Part shown: positions 51,573 to 64,000 of the stretch, piece by piece
Layout: each line of letters begins with the position of its first letter
How positions within the stretch are numbered: the first letter of the stretch is position 1
Source: Tanytarsus gracilentus
Lineage: Eukaryota > Arthropoda > Insecta > Diptera > Chironomidae
DNA: 64,000 bases
Direction of reading: 5' to 3'
Assembly: GCA_038502055.1 (NCBI GenBank)
Contig: JAXRKN010000037.1
Location: 1,798,001 to 1,862,000 of the forward strand
Translations under genes and position numbers: made by a program
Notes under the pieces: model-generated
The model's database searches: none
What the model was told of the DNA's origin: nothing
The model's input: only the letters and a program-made list of their open reading frames with translations

Positions 51573-54500
51573 AAATGTTATCATCGTCATCATCATCATA
51601 CATAATCAAGTTGAGATAAATTTCATCAAAAAAATGCACTTTCAGACGATTTAAGATTTTTTCATGTAATTTTTTACATGTGAACTCTTTTTCTCTCGAT
51701 ATTTACTTAAAAACAAATGAACTTTCCTTTTCTAATTAATTCTAATGAAGTCCAAATAACCGAATGGCAGTGGTTGTCGCCATCTTTTTTTCTCTCTTTG
51801 TTTAATTATTTGGAAAAGGTCGTAAAACATGAAAAAAGGGAAAATCAAGCCTGAGAAAATTTTTGAGGTTAAGATTTTCACAACTTCCTCAACAACCCTG
51901 TTTTTCTCATAAAGATTAATTTCCACACCAATAAGTCCCCTCGAATAAATAATTTAAACAACAGCCAGCCTGAAAAAAGACTGGAAATAAACGGAAAAAG
52001 CATGATAAATTTTGATTATTTTTCTCTCTTTGCTCAGTCATCAGATTTGGGCTCAGTTGTTGTTGATATTGCTCTACATACTTCCTCATCCTCCCACACA
52101 ATTCTTCTTTTTCATTTTTTGTTTTTCAAACTCTCGAGTGTTTATTAAGAGGAGTAAGAGGAAAAAGTTTATGTTGCTGTCGAAAAGGCTTATTATATTG
52201 AGCAGAATGAAATTTTGCTTCTTTTACGTCATCATGTAATTGGATTTGTTCATAAGCAACAACAATATTTACCAACCGGCATTTTTCTGTTTATCTTCGA
52301 AAGTATTAAAGACTCAATGATTATTTTGTCTCAGCCTTAAATCAATATTTCAGTCAAGTTCACAAAATCTTTGTGCTCGTGTTGAATTTCACTTAAATTC
52401 GATTGCGGTAATCAACCCTTACATCCCTCATGCAGACTCAACGATACGTAAAGTAATGAATTTTACATTCACTTGATTGATTCTCGATTGGAGCAACGCA
52501 ATTTTTTCTCTCGAAATTCATTAAAGTAATTTGATATATTTCGTGAGTATGAAGCAATATTTTAACTTAAAACTAAGCGTTGTATCATCACTAGAATTTG
52601 ATATGAGATCAGAGTGAATTTTATCAAAAGTTAAAAACTTTTCGAGTAGTGTCAAAATCCTCAAATTTCTAACAACTTAAAGTCGTGCAAAGTTGCTCAT
52701 CTTACGTCTTAATAACTGAGAAAATAAATCAAGAAAGGGCTCAAAAGTAATAATAATTAATGAGGAGAGGATTTAATGATTCATGACAGCGTGTACAATA
52801 ATAAATGTAGAGCGGTAAACGAAAAACTAGGGGTGGGAGAGGAAGTCAGCCAGGCATGATTAAGTTCTAATAAAATTCTTGAAAACAAATTCATTTATTT
52901 TCACTTGATTCCTCTTAAAATTTTACAAGTGGAAATTCAGAAGAAAAAAACATGAAATGAGATTATTTTGGGAAAGGAAAAGTTAAAATTTTTGCCTCTT
53001 TTGATTAATGATTGTTACCATTGGAGAGGAATATTTTAAAAATTTAAATTCATTCAGTGAATTTTGTCGAGATGAGAGAAAATTCAAATGCAAAAAAAGA
53101 CTTAAAATTATATTTTACGATGAAAAATATCAAAACAGTAACATTCATATGTTTTTACTTGAAATCGCATCATATTTTTGTATTTGATTGAAAGCTTCGT
53201 AAATTAAATTACACGAAAAATGCTTTCGGTTGACATGTGATTATAAAATTTAATTTATAATAAAATTGTAGTCACGTGACTTGCGTCAGTATTTCATGAA
53301 ACATTTTAATAAAATACATTTGAAAGAAGCTTTTGATGATGAAATAAAAAGAGAAAGAATTATGTTCATTGCTATCAAGTTTGTGTGATGCAAAATCTGT
53401 GATCTTTGCAAAGGAAATGATAAAAAAATAATTTCGAGTGGCCATAAATGCCAAAAAAAAGATGAAATCCAAATTGAAAAAATTATATTTGCTTTTGTAT
53501 ATCAAGTAAAATAAATTCTATTGATGATGTTCTGAGTTTTTGAACAAAAAAAATTAGCTTAAGCTTTGTTTTCTAGTTAAATAAATTAGTTAATAATTGC
53601 ATTAAAAATTCTAGCTTAAGTGAAAAATTGCAGTATTTTTTGAATATATTAATTTTTATTATGTTAAGTGCAAAAAAGTGTTTGTTCTATTGAGTGTAAG
53701 CCATGCACAAAAAAATTAGTTAGTTCTTCTTCTCACACAATGTTAGCGCTCTAAGTTTAGAAATGATAAAAGAAATCAATCAGATTATGCCAAAATTTTG
53801 TACATTAGTAATCGTTTCTACAAATTATTCCCGTATAACTTCACGTACTAATTGGTTTAAGTAAGAAAAATCTTTATTTTTAAATTCATTTAAGTTAAGC
53901 TTTATGTTTTACCAAACGACATTTCCACCGCCTCTAAACTTTTCAACAATAAAATACTAAAAGTAAAAAGTGCATAAAAAATTTTTATCTTCAACATTTT
54001 AACTTTTTTCATAAAAGAAAATTACATCACATCACTTGAAATGCATAGAAAATGATCTCAAAAAGCACTTTTATATATCCATTAAAAATACAAAGCCATC
54101 ATTCGTTAGTGAGGGAAAATTATGCAATCAAAAATCCCATTTTTCTTCCATTTATAAAAATTCATCGTCACCATCAAAACCATTTTAGCGGAAAAATTAA
54201 CGAAATAGCAAATAAGCTGAGGAAAAAATATGTGTCAAAATATTTGAATAGTATTAATATAAAGACTGGTCGAATAAAAAAGAAAATAAAAAGTAGAAAA
54301 ATCATTTGCAAGTAAAAAAAAGAGAGGACAAAAAACTTTTAACATTTTTTAAAAATTTAAATTCTTGTCCTTAAAAAAACCTCTTGACAAGCTCCTTAAA
54401 CTATTTCTCTAGATGAAAGTGTAAAAATTCAGAAAATTTCGTAATTTTTCGAAGTGGTATTTTGTAGAAAAGATGAAATATAAAAAATTGTGATGTACAT

Positions 54501-57500
54501 GGCTAGCGATAGAAATGAAACATGGATAGTTGTTGAAAAAAAAGGGAAATTTAAAATATTTTGTAACTAACTCACACACACACATGAAACATAAATAGGA
54601 CTAGCAAAAGAAGTTTTAGAGAGTTCTGATGATGTAGCAGAATGCACAACTAAAAGTAGGAATTTTTCTAGTGAAAATGTTGACCTAAAAAATTGAGTAA
54701 TAAATTGGCAACGTGAATACCAAAAAAAGAGATTGTGAATTAAAAAAATGGAATTTTCTCGTCTGTAAGAAATTTAAAATCAAAAAAAAATTTATAAGAA
54801 AAGCAAAGAAGAAAAAATGCGAATCTTTTCTCTTTGTTCAAATTTTTCCTCATCATTTTGCACTTGAGTGGCTCTCACCTACACACATGAGATATGTCCT
54901 TGATGTTTGAGCGAAAATTCATCACTTCATATTAATCGACATTCATTGAAGAAGGGAAAAGTTTTTGGTATTTTATTCATGCAACATCACTTCTTCATAC
55001 GACTTTTGATTGTTGTTTTGTTATACATTATGAGCAAATAAAGTTTCTTAAGGAAAAGTTGTATGAAGATTATGTTAAAACCCGGAAGGCGTTCATTAAG
55101 CACATGAGAGACTCGAAAATTTACTTTTATAAAATCTTTTTTGGACATCTAACAAGAAGTTTACATAAAACAAGCAAAAATATGAGGATAAATTTGATAA
55201 AAGTTTAAAGAAAAGTTTCAAATAAAAAAATCTGCCAACATTCAGTAAAGAAGTCGATTGAGATGAGGGTTGGAGGTTAGTGCACTGGCTACATTAAACT
55301 CTCCATTTCTCTCTCACGCTCCTTTAACTTGTGATATTAGAGTCACTTCCAATGGACAAAAATTATTTTACCTTGTAAAATTTCATCAACGAGAGATTCT
55401 CAAAAGTGGGATTCGATTTCTTCCACAATCGGTTCATTTTTCAGTTAAAATTCAATTTTCAACTCAAAAAAAGTAGCTACAATAGAATTTACAGTAAAAC
55501 TAGCTTGACGAGCATAAAATCAATCGAACATTTTTTTACAATAAAACAAACTCAAAACATCGTAAATTAAATCAAAATTCCAAAAAATAAACTTTTGCGC
55601 GCAAATCGAAGAAAATTTTTTGAAATCGAAAAATAAATAAACTTTTAACAATAATGAAGAATAACGAATTTTGTACGTGCTATTAGCTAAGGTCAAATAC
55701 ACACACACTCACATCTAGAATTTTAATACGTCAAAAAAATGTGTAATTAATGTGAAAAACTCTTCAATCTTCTGCTGATTGCAAAAAAAAATCAAATCAT
55801 TTTTTATTGTACAGAATTTTGTTTCTTTCTAATTTTTATCACAAACACACACATTTAATGGGATAAATTTAATGGTCATACACAGAATTTTTGTAATTTT
55901 TAGCAAAATAAAAAAAATGTTTAGAATTAAGTGAAAGCAGCTTTTTTGATGAGCAAAGAGAAATTGGCAAAAATGCTATGTGAGGAAATATTGAATTGTT
56001 GACAAAAAAGTTATTTTATGATTTTATTCGTGATGAATGAAAAAATTGTATTTAACTAACTTAAGAGCTCTTCTTTTTTGCTGAATAAAAATCTATGTCC
56101 ATTCTGCGAGACGGCAAGAAATATATTAAATTCAAATATGTTGAATCTGACATGAGAAATTATGCATGAAAATAAATTGTCATATTGTTGTGCATATTAA
56201 ACTTTTCTGATAAACTTTTATGTCGGAGGCGAAGAGAGAGACCAAAATATTTTTCTTCATGTATGACACGAAAGTTCAAGCATTGAAAATTTTTATGTGA
56301 AATCAAATTTGAGATTTGCTTAAAAGATCACATTAAAGTTTTCATCCCTTGCACTCACAACACATTCACAGAGATATTTTCTATGTTTCCTTACGTATTT
56401 AATGTACATAAAAGTGATGAAAAATCTTTTTTGCTGCCAGTTATGTAGCTTTTCACGAGAGAGGAATTTTTTAAATATTTCAGTTTATGTTTCTAAGCAC
56501 TAAAGAATAAAGAAATTTATTAAATAACTGTGTATGTCCGTATATGTATGAGAGAAATATGCTTTTATGTTTTTTGAGTTTATATAAAAGAAGTGAAGCT
56601 TTAGAGCATGCACAGCGAAATGCTTTTTGATTAACTTAATTATCATCGTGCGCTCGCAAAAATATTCAAGGAATGAAAAAAGTTTTAAATTGAATTTAAA
56701 AATTATAAAGATAAATTTAAAAAAGTTTTCATCCCTTGTTCAAAAAAGTGCAAAAAAGTTTCACTTCGTATCGCTTTTTACTCTTGGTGAGATGAAAATT
56801 AAATTTTCTTTCAACTCTTTTTTAATAGATAAGTGAAAATAACTCGTGTTACCTCCTAAAAAGGAAAAAAAAATATGAAAAAAATTCTGCTTAGTTTGCA
56901 AATTAAGAAAAAAATTAAATTTAAATTTATAAGCTAATGTTGTTGTTATTTTTTTTGAATATTATGCAAAGAAAAAAATTAAATTCTAATTAGATTCTAA
57001 ATTAGTTCAGCGATGAGAAAAATCTAAAATTTAGATTGAGGAAAGCAAATTTTTTTAGTCATTTAAGTCACTCACACAAACACACACAAAAATGTTTTTA
57101 TTTTTTATTAAATGTTAAGTTCACTACTAATAAATTGAGTTCATTTCATTACATGCCATAGCAACTGCTTTCAATTGCAATCATTATGTGAATAAAATTG
57201 AATTTTTCCAAGTTGCATATAGAAATTCAATTTCCATAGAAAAAAAACCTCTTTTCTCATGTTTTAAGATCAAATTAAATTGCATTCATGTTTCATAATT
57301 AAATTTAATTGCACAGAGAATTAAATAAAAAAGTTTTAATGAAAAATTATGCTTCCATTTTTTACTTTTTTTTAAAGGATATAAAATTTCTTTAAGAATT
57401 AATAACTTGATGATGAATTTTTTATCTTCACAAGTTTTATTTGTCTCTGTACAAATAAAAAATTGATTTACAGAAAACGCGCACAACACAACACACTCAC

Positions 57501-57850
57501 ACACATTTTTTCTACACCCCTCAATTTCTCCGCAAAGCATATATAAATTCTCTCCTTGAAATTAAGATGTTTATCGTTAAATTTCAATTATTTTGTAATA
57601 AAAATCTGTCATCAAAATCAAATAAAATAAGATTTAAAAAGTCTCCCTCATCACAATATGAAGAAAGCAGCACAAGAAGAGAAAAAAAATCCCAAAATTA
57701 AAGAATAATTTTCTAAGTAAAAAAATGATAAATGAACAAAAATATATATAGCTTATAACTCTGCAATGTGCAAAAATATTTATTACGATTAAAATTTATT
57801 TATAAAAAAAGTAAAAAAAAGATGAAAAATAAACGTTCCTGTTAACCAAA
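51573..57850 (+). other. luna: Probable long 3' UTR of luna
   Basis: After the TAA the + strand becomes conspicuously A-rich, most strongly from about 53.5 kb, and carries numerous AATAAA hexamers (for example 51944, 51986, 52723, 57828). No ORF in it has a recognisable domain. A 7-bp hairpin, CATGTAA paired with TTACATG, lies at 51663-51680. The UTR call and its end are inferred from composition only, and shorter isoforms are equally possible. Confidence 0.4.
57828..57833 (+). terminator. luna: Candidate distal polyadenylation signal AATAAA
   Basis: The hexamer is followed within about 25 nt by a T/G-containing stretch ending in TGTTTTTT, as expected of a cleavage site. Many other AATAAA words exist in this AT-rich region, so the choice is weak. 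Confidence 0.25.
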
Positions 57851-60430
57851 AGAAAATGTTTTTTAATTTTCAAACAATATCAACCTCAAAATGATCATCA
57901 AAAATCTCTTTTCAGACAAATTTTTCCCTCTCTTTTGGCAATTAATTCAATAATCCACAAATAAATCGACAAAATAGATGTAATTACATCCAATAAAAAA
58001 AAGAAGAACGAACAATTGACGAAAAATTGCTGACTCAAGAATGATCCGACAGAAAAGCGAGAGAAACACAAACAAGAAAGAACACGAAGAACACGAAACT
58101 TTTTCTTCAGTTTGAGGGTAAGATTTTTGCGAATTGCAATGTGCCTCGCTGTGGTTAGGAAATTATCCTAAAAGATAATTTTTTTGTGTATGCTACATTA
58201 CATGCAAAAAAGTTATCTGCTTTGCTTCTCATCTCCGTATAGCCTCCTGCTATGCTCTCAACCTCATGTTGATGTGACTCTTTAATCCATTTTTTTGTGA
58301 TTTAGATAAAACGAAACGAGTGAGATAACAGATTTTGATGTTGATTGAAACGATGAGAGAGCATGACATAAGACTGAGAGAAATTAAGATGAGATTGCAT
58401 TCGATTAAAGGATTTATTAAACTCTAAAGTTGCTTCACTCTTTTACAACAAAAACTCTCGATTCTAAAAATAATTTCCGTCCTATCGCGTGTATCAAAAA
58501 AAGTGGCGGCAGAATAATGTGGTTGAAGAAAATCCGAGCAAAAAATCTCTCATATATGTTCATGTTAGTAATTTATGGACTTTTTCGAGCGTTATATCGC
58601 AAATACACACATGAATGTATGATACGTGGGGTAAATACTCTTGATGATGTTTGCAAATAAACTTGTCCTATGTACATTCGTCATAACCGGTAAATGTATA
58701 TATACTAAAAGGAAAAATTACTTTATAAATATAATTTTTCTAACATTTAATTGCGCGTTTGGAGAAAAATCAAAGAAGCTTCAAAAACGCCAAAAAAGGT
58801 TCAATTTTGAAGCTTAAGGTTTTTGTGAAATTTTATTTCGAATGCCGATGGAGCTTTAGCTTTTTTTGACTCTACTCTTCAATCAACCCCACAGCATCCG
58901 ATGATGTAAATGTTTTATTCATATTTTTCTTACTCTGTTGTTTTTTCATCATTATCATTAGCTTTTGGCTCTTTATTTTCCTCCCTTTTGTGCGTGTCCA
59001 TTCACATATACATATTCCATTGAATGATGTTGTGTTGTTATTATATTGTTTGGTCATTCCATTGTTCATACATTCCTTGTGGATATTTTATTATCCTCAT
59101 TAGGGGTTGAGTTGTGCATGGGTAGTAAGGTATGATCAATTGATTGGATACAACTGATGTTCGATACATTGCCATATCATTGTATGCATGAAGATAATTT
59201 ATGATTATGATGTTACATTTGGAAATTTAAATTCATTAAATGAGAAAATTTAATGAGTTTTCGTTTATGCGATAAAAGCAGTATCAATTGACATTTATCT
59301 TAATGAGATACGATTAAAATTGATAGAAATGCGTGTAACAATAAAATTTCGATCAATCATTTACTTTGCACTTTTCAAATTGCTCATTTGATGGATTGAG
59401 TGCAATTTGAAAAAAACTCAAGAGTATTTTAGCGATTAAAAGATTTTCACAAATTATTCTGAAGAAATTTAAAAAAATATATTTTCCCCTTAAAAGTATG
59501 CAACATTTAACACACTTCATATTCAATCATGAGGAAATTATGGGGGATGTAAATTAAAAAGTTCAGCATGCATGTTTTGCACTTTTAAACTATATCAACT
59601 TCAAACTCAATGATCATATGAGTGCAATCTAAATCAACAATTTCCTTCCTCTTCTTTCAATTTCTATCAAAATCAATTTTGGCTTGTTGTAAGAGCTGAA
59701 AATGTGATAGCGTGGAAAGAGAACGATATTGCATCACAAGAGAATTGCAAATTGAATTTTTTGTTCGAATACGATTATTACACATATATTGTTATTTAAT
59801 AGAGATAGAAAAGAAAAATTCTTCTTTCATAGCTGATCATCTTTTCATGTTTTTGCTCTCTCTCAATCGTCTGCAAATTATTCAACATTCATCCGATGTC
59901 GAAAGATAGGAAAACTTATAAATTGAATTTGTAGTTTTAGATGTGTATTTTTATTAGATGCTTTCACATTTTTATGCTGTACACATCTAAAAAGTTTGCT
60001 GCCAAGAGGACCTTTTGACATTTTCAGATTTGATTATATAAGCTCCATGAAGTTTACTCAACAAAATTCCAATAGTGAAAGCTTTGCATGTTGACTGAGT
60101 GAAGGAAATAGTAAGTAAAGTCAAACTTTTATTTTAACATTAAAGTTTCTAGGAATTAATGCAATGAAGTTTGAAAATTAATTTCAATGGGATGCAGAAT
60201 TTTGAAACATTAAAATAGTTTTTTGTTAAGTATTTAAAACTTTAAATCAATTTAAAAAAAAGCATTTCAATAATTTTAGTTTCAGTTATTTAATAAAAAA
60301 GAAATGAAACACGTGGTTGAAAAGATAAATACATGGATAAATAAATTTATGACGAACGAACACGTTGATTCGTGGTAAAAATTATGTTTTCCTTAATCAT
60401 ATAATAAAATTAATAAACTTAACATGTAAT
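57851..60430. other. Intergenic or unannotated AT-rich DNA
   Basis: No gene, RNA or repeat family was recognised. ORFs here reach only 76 codons and carry no domain. Confidence 0.5.
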
Positions 60431-60499
60431 GTCAAAACAAGATGGGTCTGCAAACGGCGTTGCCATTTCCAATAGCTCCGCATAGATTAGTACCCTACT

Positions 60500-61000
60500 C
60501 CGTTGCAATGGGCATTAGTGGCACTCCTGGCCGGCCATGAAGGACATTCTTCAAAAATCATCAATGTAAATCGATTCCTGATGCAATAACGACTTCAACG
60601 ACATACATGAAGCCGCAGTTCTGAAAAATGGACATTATGGCAGTCCTGGCCGACCATGATGGACATTCCTCAAAAATCGTCAGTATCAATCGATTCCTGA
60701 TGCAATGACGAGTTCAACGACATACATGAAGCCATAGTTCTGAAAATGGACATTTTGGGCACTCCTGGTCGACCATGATGGACATTCTTCAAAATCATCA
60801 ATGTCAATCGATTCCTGATCCAATGACGAGTTCAACGACATACATGAAGCCATAGTTCTGAAAAATGGACATTAGTGGCAGTCCTGGCCGTCCATGACGG
60901 ACATTCCTCAAAAATCATCTATAGCAATCGATTCCTGGTCCAATCACGAGTTCAACGATACCCATGAAGCCATATAAGAGAAAATTTGTATGAAAAAGGA
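60500..61000. repeat. 119-bp tandem minisatellite array, about four units
   Basis: The word GGACATTC recurs at 60542, 60661, 60780 and 60899, giving three successive spacings of exactly 119. Unit copies share TCGATTCCTG, GAGTTCAACGACATACATGA, GAAGCC and TCCTGG blocks with about 5-15% differences. A further strongly diverged unit follows at about 60990-61040. Confidence 0.92.
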
Positions 61001-61146
61001 CATTTTTGCACTCAGGGACGGTCCTTGGAGGGTCGTACCTCAAAACAAAATACTTCTTGCACAACTAGAGCCAAAACCCGATCTTTAGCTACAAACCCGA
61101 GTCAAATCCGACCAGCCGTTCTTGAGATATGCCGCCCACTAAGATC

Positions 61147-61183
61147 GTAAGAAAGTAAGAAAGTGAGAAAGTGAGAAAGTAAG
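61147..61183. repeat. Short imperfect tandem repeat of AAGTAAGA / AAGTGAGA
   Basis: Four to five copies of an 8-nt purine-rich unit lie directly downstream of the 119-bp array, inside the same island. Confidence 0.85.
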
Positions 61184-61350
61184 ATGACTTAAATGGCTCT
61201 AACTCCTCGTAGGATCAACCGATTTCAAATCTGTTTTCGCCAGTTTGTAGGGTTTGACTAGGCCTATCATTTGAGTATAAGTTTTGATATTGCACAATGT
61301 AATGTCTTGGCACTAGGGTTGTCGAAAACAGGTTTTTGGTAAAAATTCCA

Positions 61351-64000
61351 AAATTAATATATAGCGGAGCTATAATTTGACAGTTCTTTATCAGTTCTAT
61401 TTATAAATGAAGTATCTTGATTTCAACTGATTTTGATTCAATAATTTAATTAATGAAATGACTCAACTGACTTCTCTCCGAAATAATTAAATTTCAATCA
61501 ATTAACTTCAATGTTTTCCTTTGCATCATTCAATGATTTATTGAAATTAATGATAACATGCAATAATTTAAGTGAAATATTATTTCAAGTTAATTACCAA
61601 TTAATTTAAAGTAATTACTTTTGAGTTTGATTTGAATTTGTCAAAAAAGTGAAAAATAAACTATTTTTTTGATGAGAGTGCGATAGAATTAAATGAAGAT
61701 GTGTGTTATAAAAATAATTCAGACTCATAAAGAATACTAAAAAAGGTTCAAACTGAATAAAATTTACTTTCTTGGAAGGATAAAGCTTTGGGAGAATAAG
61801 AGTGCTGATAATTGGAATTTAAAAGATACTCTAGGGTTCAAGGGATTAGAAACTTAAAACCTAATCTTTTTTGACACATTATGAACTTTATGTTACCTCA
61901 GAATTTTTCACCTAATTCAACATGCGTAAGACAAAAAATTTAAAAATAATTTTGCTCAAACTTAATTTTTAAAGAAAAATTATTATATTTTTAATAAAAT
62001 TTATAACTTTTTAAAAAAAAGATTTTTGGATTTAAAAAATGTTTTATTAACCACTCCTTGATTTCTTTTCTTTAATATTAAACTCACGTTTCAATTAATA
62101 AACTTTTTACTTTCAATCTCCTGCCACCACCCTCGAAAGCGTTACAACATAACATGATGAAATTACGTGGTGTAGAATAAAGAAAACATTTTTTCATTTC
62201 TTATTAGTTCTTTTCCTTATTTCGATGAAGCGCGTGCATGTATTTTTAAAAAATCAACTTTTCTTTGTTATCGTTACAAAAAAAACATTTCTAGACGTTG
62301 ACAAAAAAATTATTAAAGATTCTCTACAATCTCTCAAATTGTTGAATCCTTTTTCTGAAAAATTAAATCACCATAAATTAAGCAAAAACAATTTTTTCAG
62401 GTTCATTATGGAAGTGAGCGATGAATAGACCGAACCTCGACCTCAATCACTCAATTTTATAATGGTAAAAAAATATTTTCCTCAGAAACCCCTCGAATGA
62501 TATTTGATTGATAAATGGAAATCATGAGGCATAATAGAATATTTGAGAGACAACATTTGCATATTCTCACGGCATACACAGCAGCTCATCTTCCATACAA
62601 AATTATGATTATAATTTTCCTCTTCTACTTGCTATAATATTTAATAAAGCATAACACAAAAATGGCATTCAATTCATCTCTCAATACAGATAACGATGAT
62701 ATTGTGAATGCTGGAAATTTTCGAGTTTGTCTTTTTAATAGAATGGCAAATGAATGGAAATTTTCGTGATGGTTAGAAAAGAGAGGAAGAGGAAAAAAGG
62801 GAGAGATGAAAATAAAATTTATGTATGAGGATCATTTTTCTCAGTGATAAGCGAGAGGCACGCGTGAAAGTGTACATAAAAGGAATATTTTGAATGAGAT
62901 GAGGAAATTTTGAAACATAAATCTTCGTGTCTCCCCTTATCCTCATCCATGTATATTTACTACTTTACGTCTTTTTTGTTTATCTTAAAAATGTTTTTTC
63001 TCCGTGGAACTTTATGACAAAAATATTATTTTCCTTAGAGATAAGGCGAGACGCGTGAAATTGGAAAGGTAGAAAAGTTTTGCGATGAAGATTCATTGCT
63101 TTGAGTTGAAGAAATTTAAATAAATGTGTCAAGGACTAATCAAAAAAAGATTTGAATATTTTCTCAAAATAAATTTGAATTTTAATTTTTTGAAAAGAAT
63201 TTTTGAATTCTTTAAATAATTTCATTTAAGGACGTGCTAAAATTTAGGTTTGAATACGTTTGAAAATTTACATCAATTATCGAAATTTATTCATCACAGC
63301 TTGCAGTTTGGTTTCACACAGGGTGAATTCCACATAATTATGAAATGACTGTGTTGAAGCTAATTGAGTGAAATATGTATGAAAGTGCGAATATTAAAAT
63401 GTAAAACGAGACACGTCGGAATTCTCATTTAAAATTTCGAGATGATGAATGACTATTTTGAGCCAGGTCACAATGTACACGACTGAAATGTTCTAATTAA
63501 CAACTGTTTTAAATGTTTGAGGGTTTAAAAATTATTTGAATTTAATTCCATAAGATTTAATTATAACTTTAAGGAATTTCATGAAAACTTATAATATTAA
63601 TTAGATTAAATCCCTGCTTAGCTTTTATAAATTCTGCAAATAAACGCTAATTAATTAATTAAATTTCTATGCATGCCATGATAAAATGATGACGATTGAT
63701 TCAATTTTATTGATCTGCATCTTAAAATAATTTTCTCAATTTTTGGAATGTTTAATATTGTCAAGAAATGTATCCATTTAGAAGCAATTTGAGACGTAAA
63801 TATTTGTCGAATTAATCCTGATTGAATTTTGTTGTTTGAAACAATTAAATTAAGTTAGCATAAGCAGTGAGTTTACATCATCAGATTTTGTGGGGTGGTG
63901 AGAGAGTGAGGAGGAAAATGATGAGATTGAAACTTCTTAAAAGGTAATTTGATGCTGATTTATTTCCGAAAAATAAATTTATTTCTCTCCCCTTCTTAAT
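61351..64000. other. Intergenic or unannotated AT-rich DNA
   Basis: No gene is supported. The longest open frame (62225-62428) is 67 codons, Lys/Phe-rich and without recognisable features. Confidence 0.5.

Larger units (their letters stand above)
1..57850 (+). other. luna: luna (KLF6/7 orthologue) gene body, 5' end outside window
   Basis: This is the inferred extent of the luna transcription unit within the window. It consists of the 3' portion of a giant first coding intron (1-47801), three coding exons (47802-48681, 48759-48911, 51397-51572) and a probable long 3' UTR. The exons are certain from protein similarity and consistent splice phases (phase 0 into the first, phase 1 at both later junctions). 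The 5' extent is inferred from four acceptor/donor ratchet sites on the same strand, reaching back to position 1557, and from the absence of the conserved N-terminal coding exon. The 3' end near 57.85 kb is a guess based on an AATAAA hexamer and strand A-richness. KLF6/7 proteins are nuclear zinc-finger transcription factors that bind GC-box/CACCC DNA. Confidence 0.7.
60431..61350. repeat. GC-richer inserted repeat island
   Basis: About 0.9 kb differs sharply in composition from the AT-rich flanks. It contains the 119-bp tandem array, a unique-looking tail (61040-61140), a short AAGTGAGA-type run (61147-61183) and a further GC-richer stretch to about 61340. No transposase ORF is present. A non-autonomous mobile element with an internal minisatellite is a reasonable inference, but the family was not recognised and the ends are approximate. 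Confidence 0.6.

Noticed and set aside
60424..61306. 10-bp direct repeat atgtaatgtc as target-site duplication of the GC-rich island
   Set aside because: The sequence beyond the second copy still looks like part of the island, so the repeat is not at its boundary. It may be chance.

Overview
The window is intron-rich, AT-rich animal DNA with GT-AG introns, CTAAT-type branch points and one recognisable protein-coding gene. That gene, on the + strand, is the Krueppel-like factor 6/7 orthologue, called luna in Drosophila. Genome style (very AT-rich, a 77-nt intron, GTATGT donors, Asn/Ser-rich linkers) suggests an insect, most likely a dipteran. The species cannot be named from this sequence.

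Layout. Positions 1-47801 are best read as the 3' part of one giant intron of luna. It carries four juxtaposed splice acceptor/donor sites of the form (Y)n-CAG|GTAT, at 1557/1558, 12178/12179, 24496/24497 and 39802/39803. They match the structure of recursive-splicing ratchet points and would cut the intron into steps of about 10.6, 12.3, 15.3 and 8.0 kb. Three coding exons follow: 47802-48681 (acidic/Ser-rich regulatory region), 48759-48911 (linker and zinc finger 1) and 51397-51572 (zinc fingers 2-3 and stop). Together they encode 402 residues. The conserved first coding exon (about 34 residues in vertebrate KLF6/7) is not in the window; the reading frame is open through the acceptor at 47801, so the ATG at 47814 is internal. 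From 51573 to about 57.9 kb the + strand is A-rich with many AATAAA hexamers, which suits a long 3' UTR. From about 57.9 kb to the end I see no gene.

Repeats. A composite AT-rich repeat block at about 20.06-21.44 kb contains a degenerate tRNA-derived sequence (minus strand), a 106-nt near-pure poly(A) run and many GATATCAA-like words. A GC-richer island at about 60.43-61.35 kb contains a 119-bp tandem array. There is an (AC)18 microsatellite at 15.9 kb. The remaining short ORFs in the introns look like chance ORFs. No functional tRNA, rRNA, CRISPR array or transposase gene was seen.

The most interesting feature is the set of four ratchet points. They share an extended motif and, in two cases, an identical 11-nt branch-point word. 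They imply that this large luna intron is removed stepwise.
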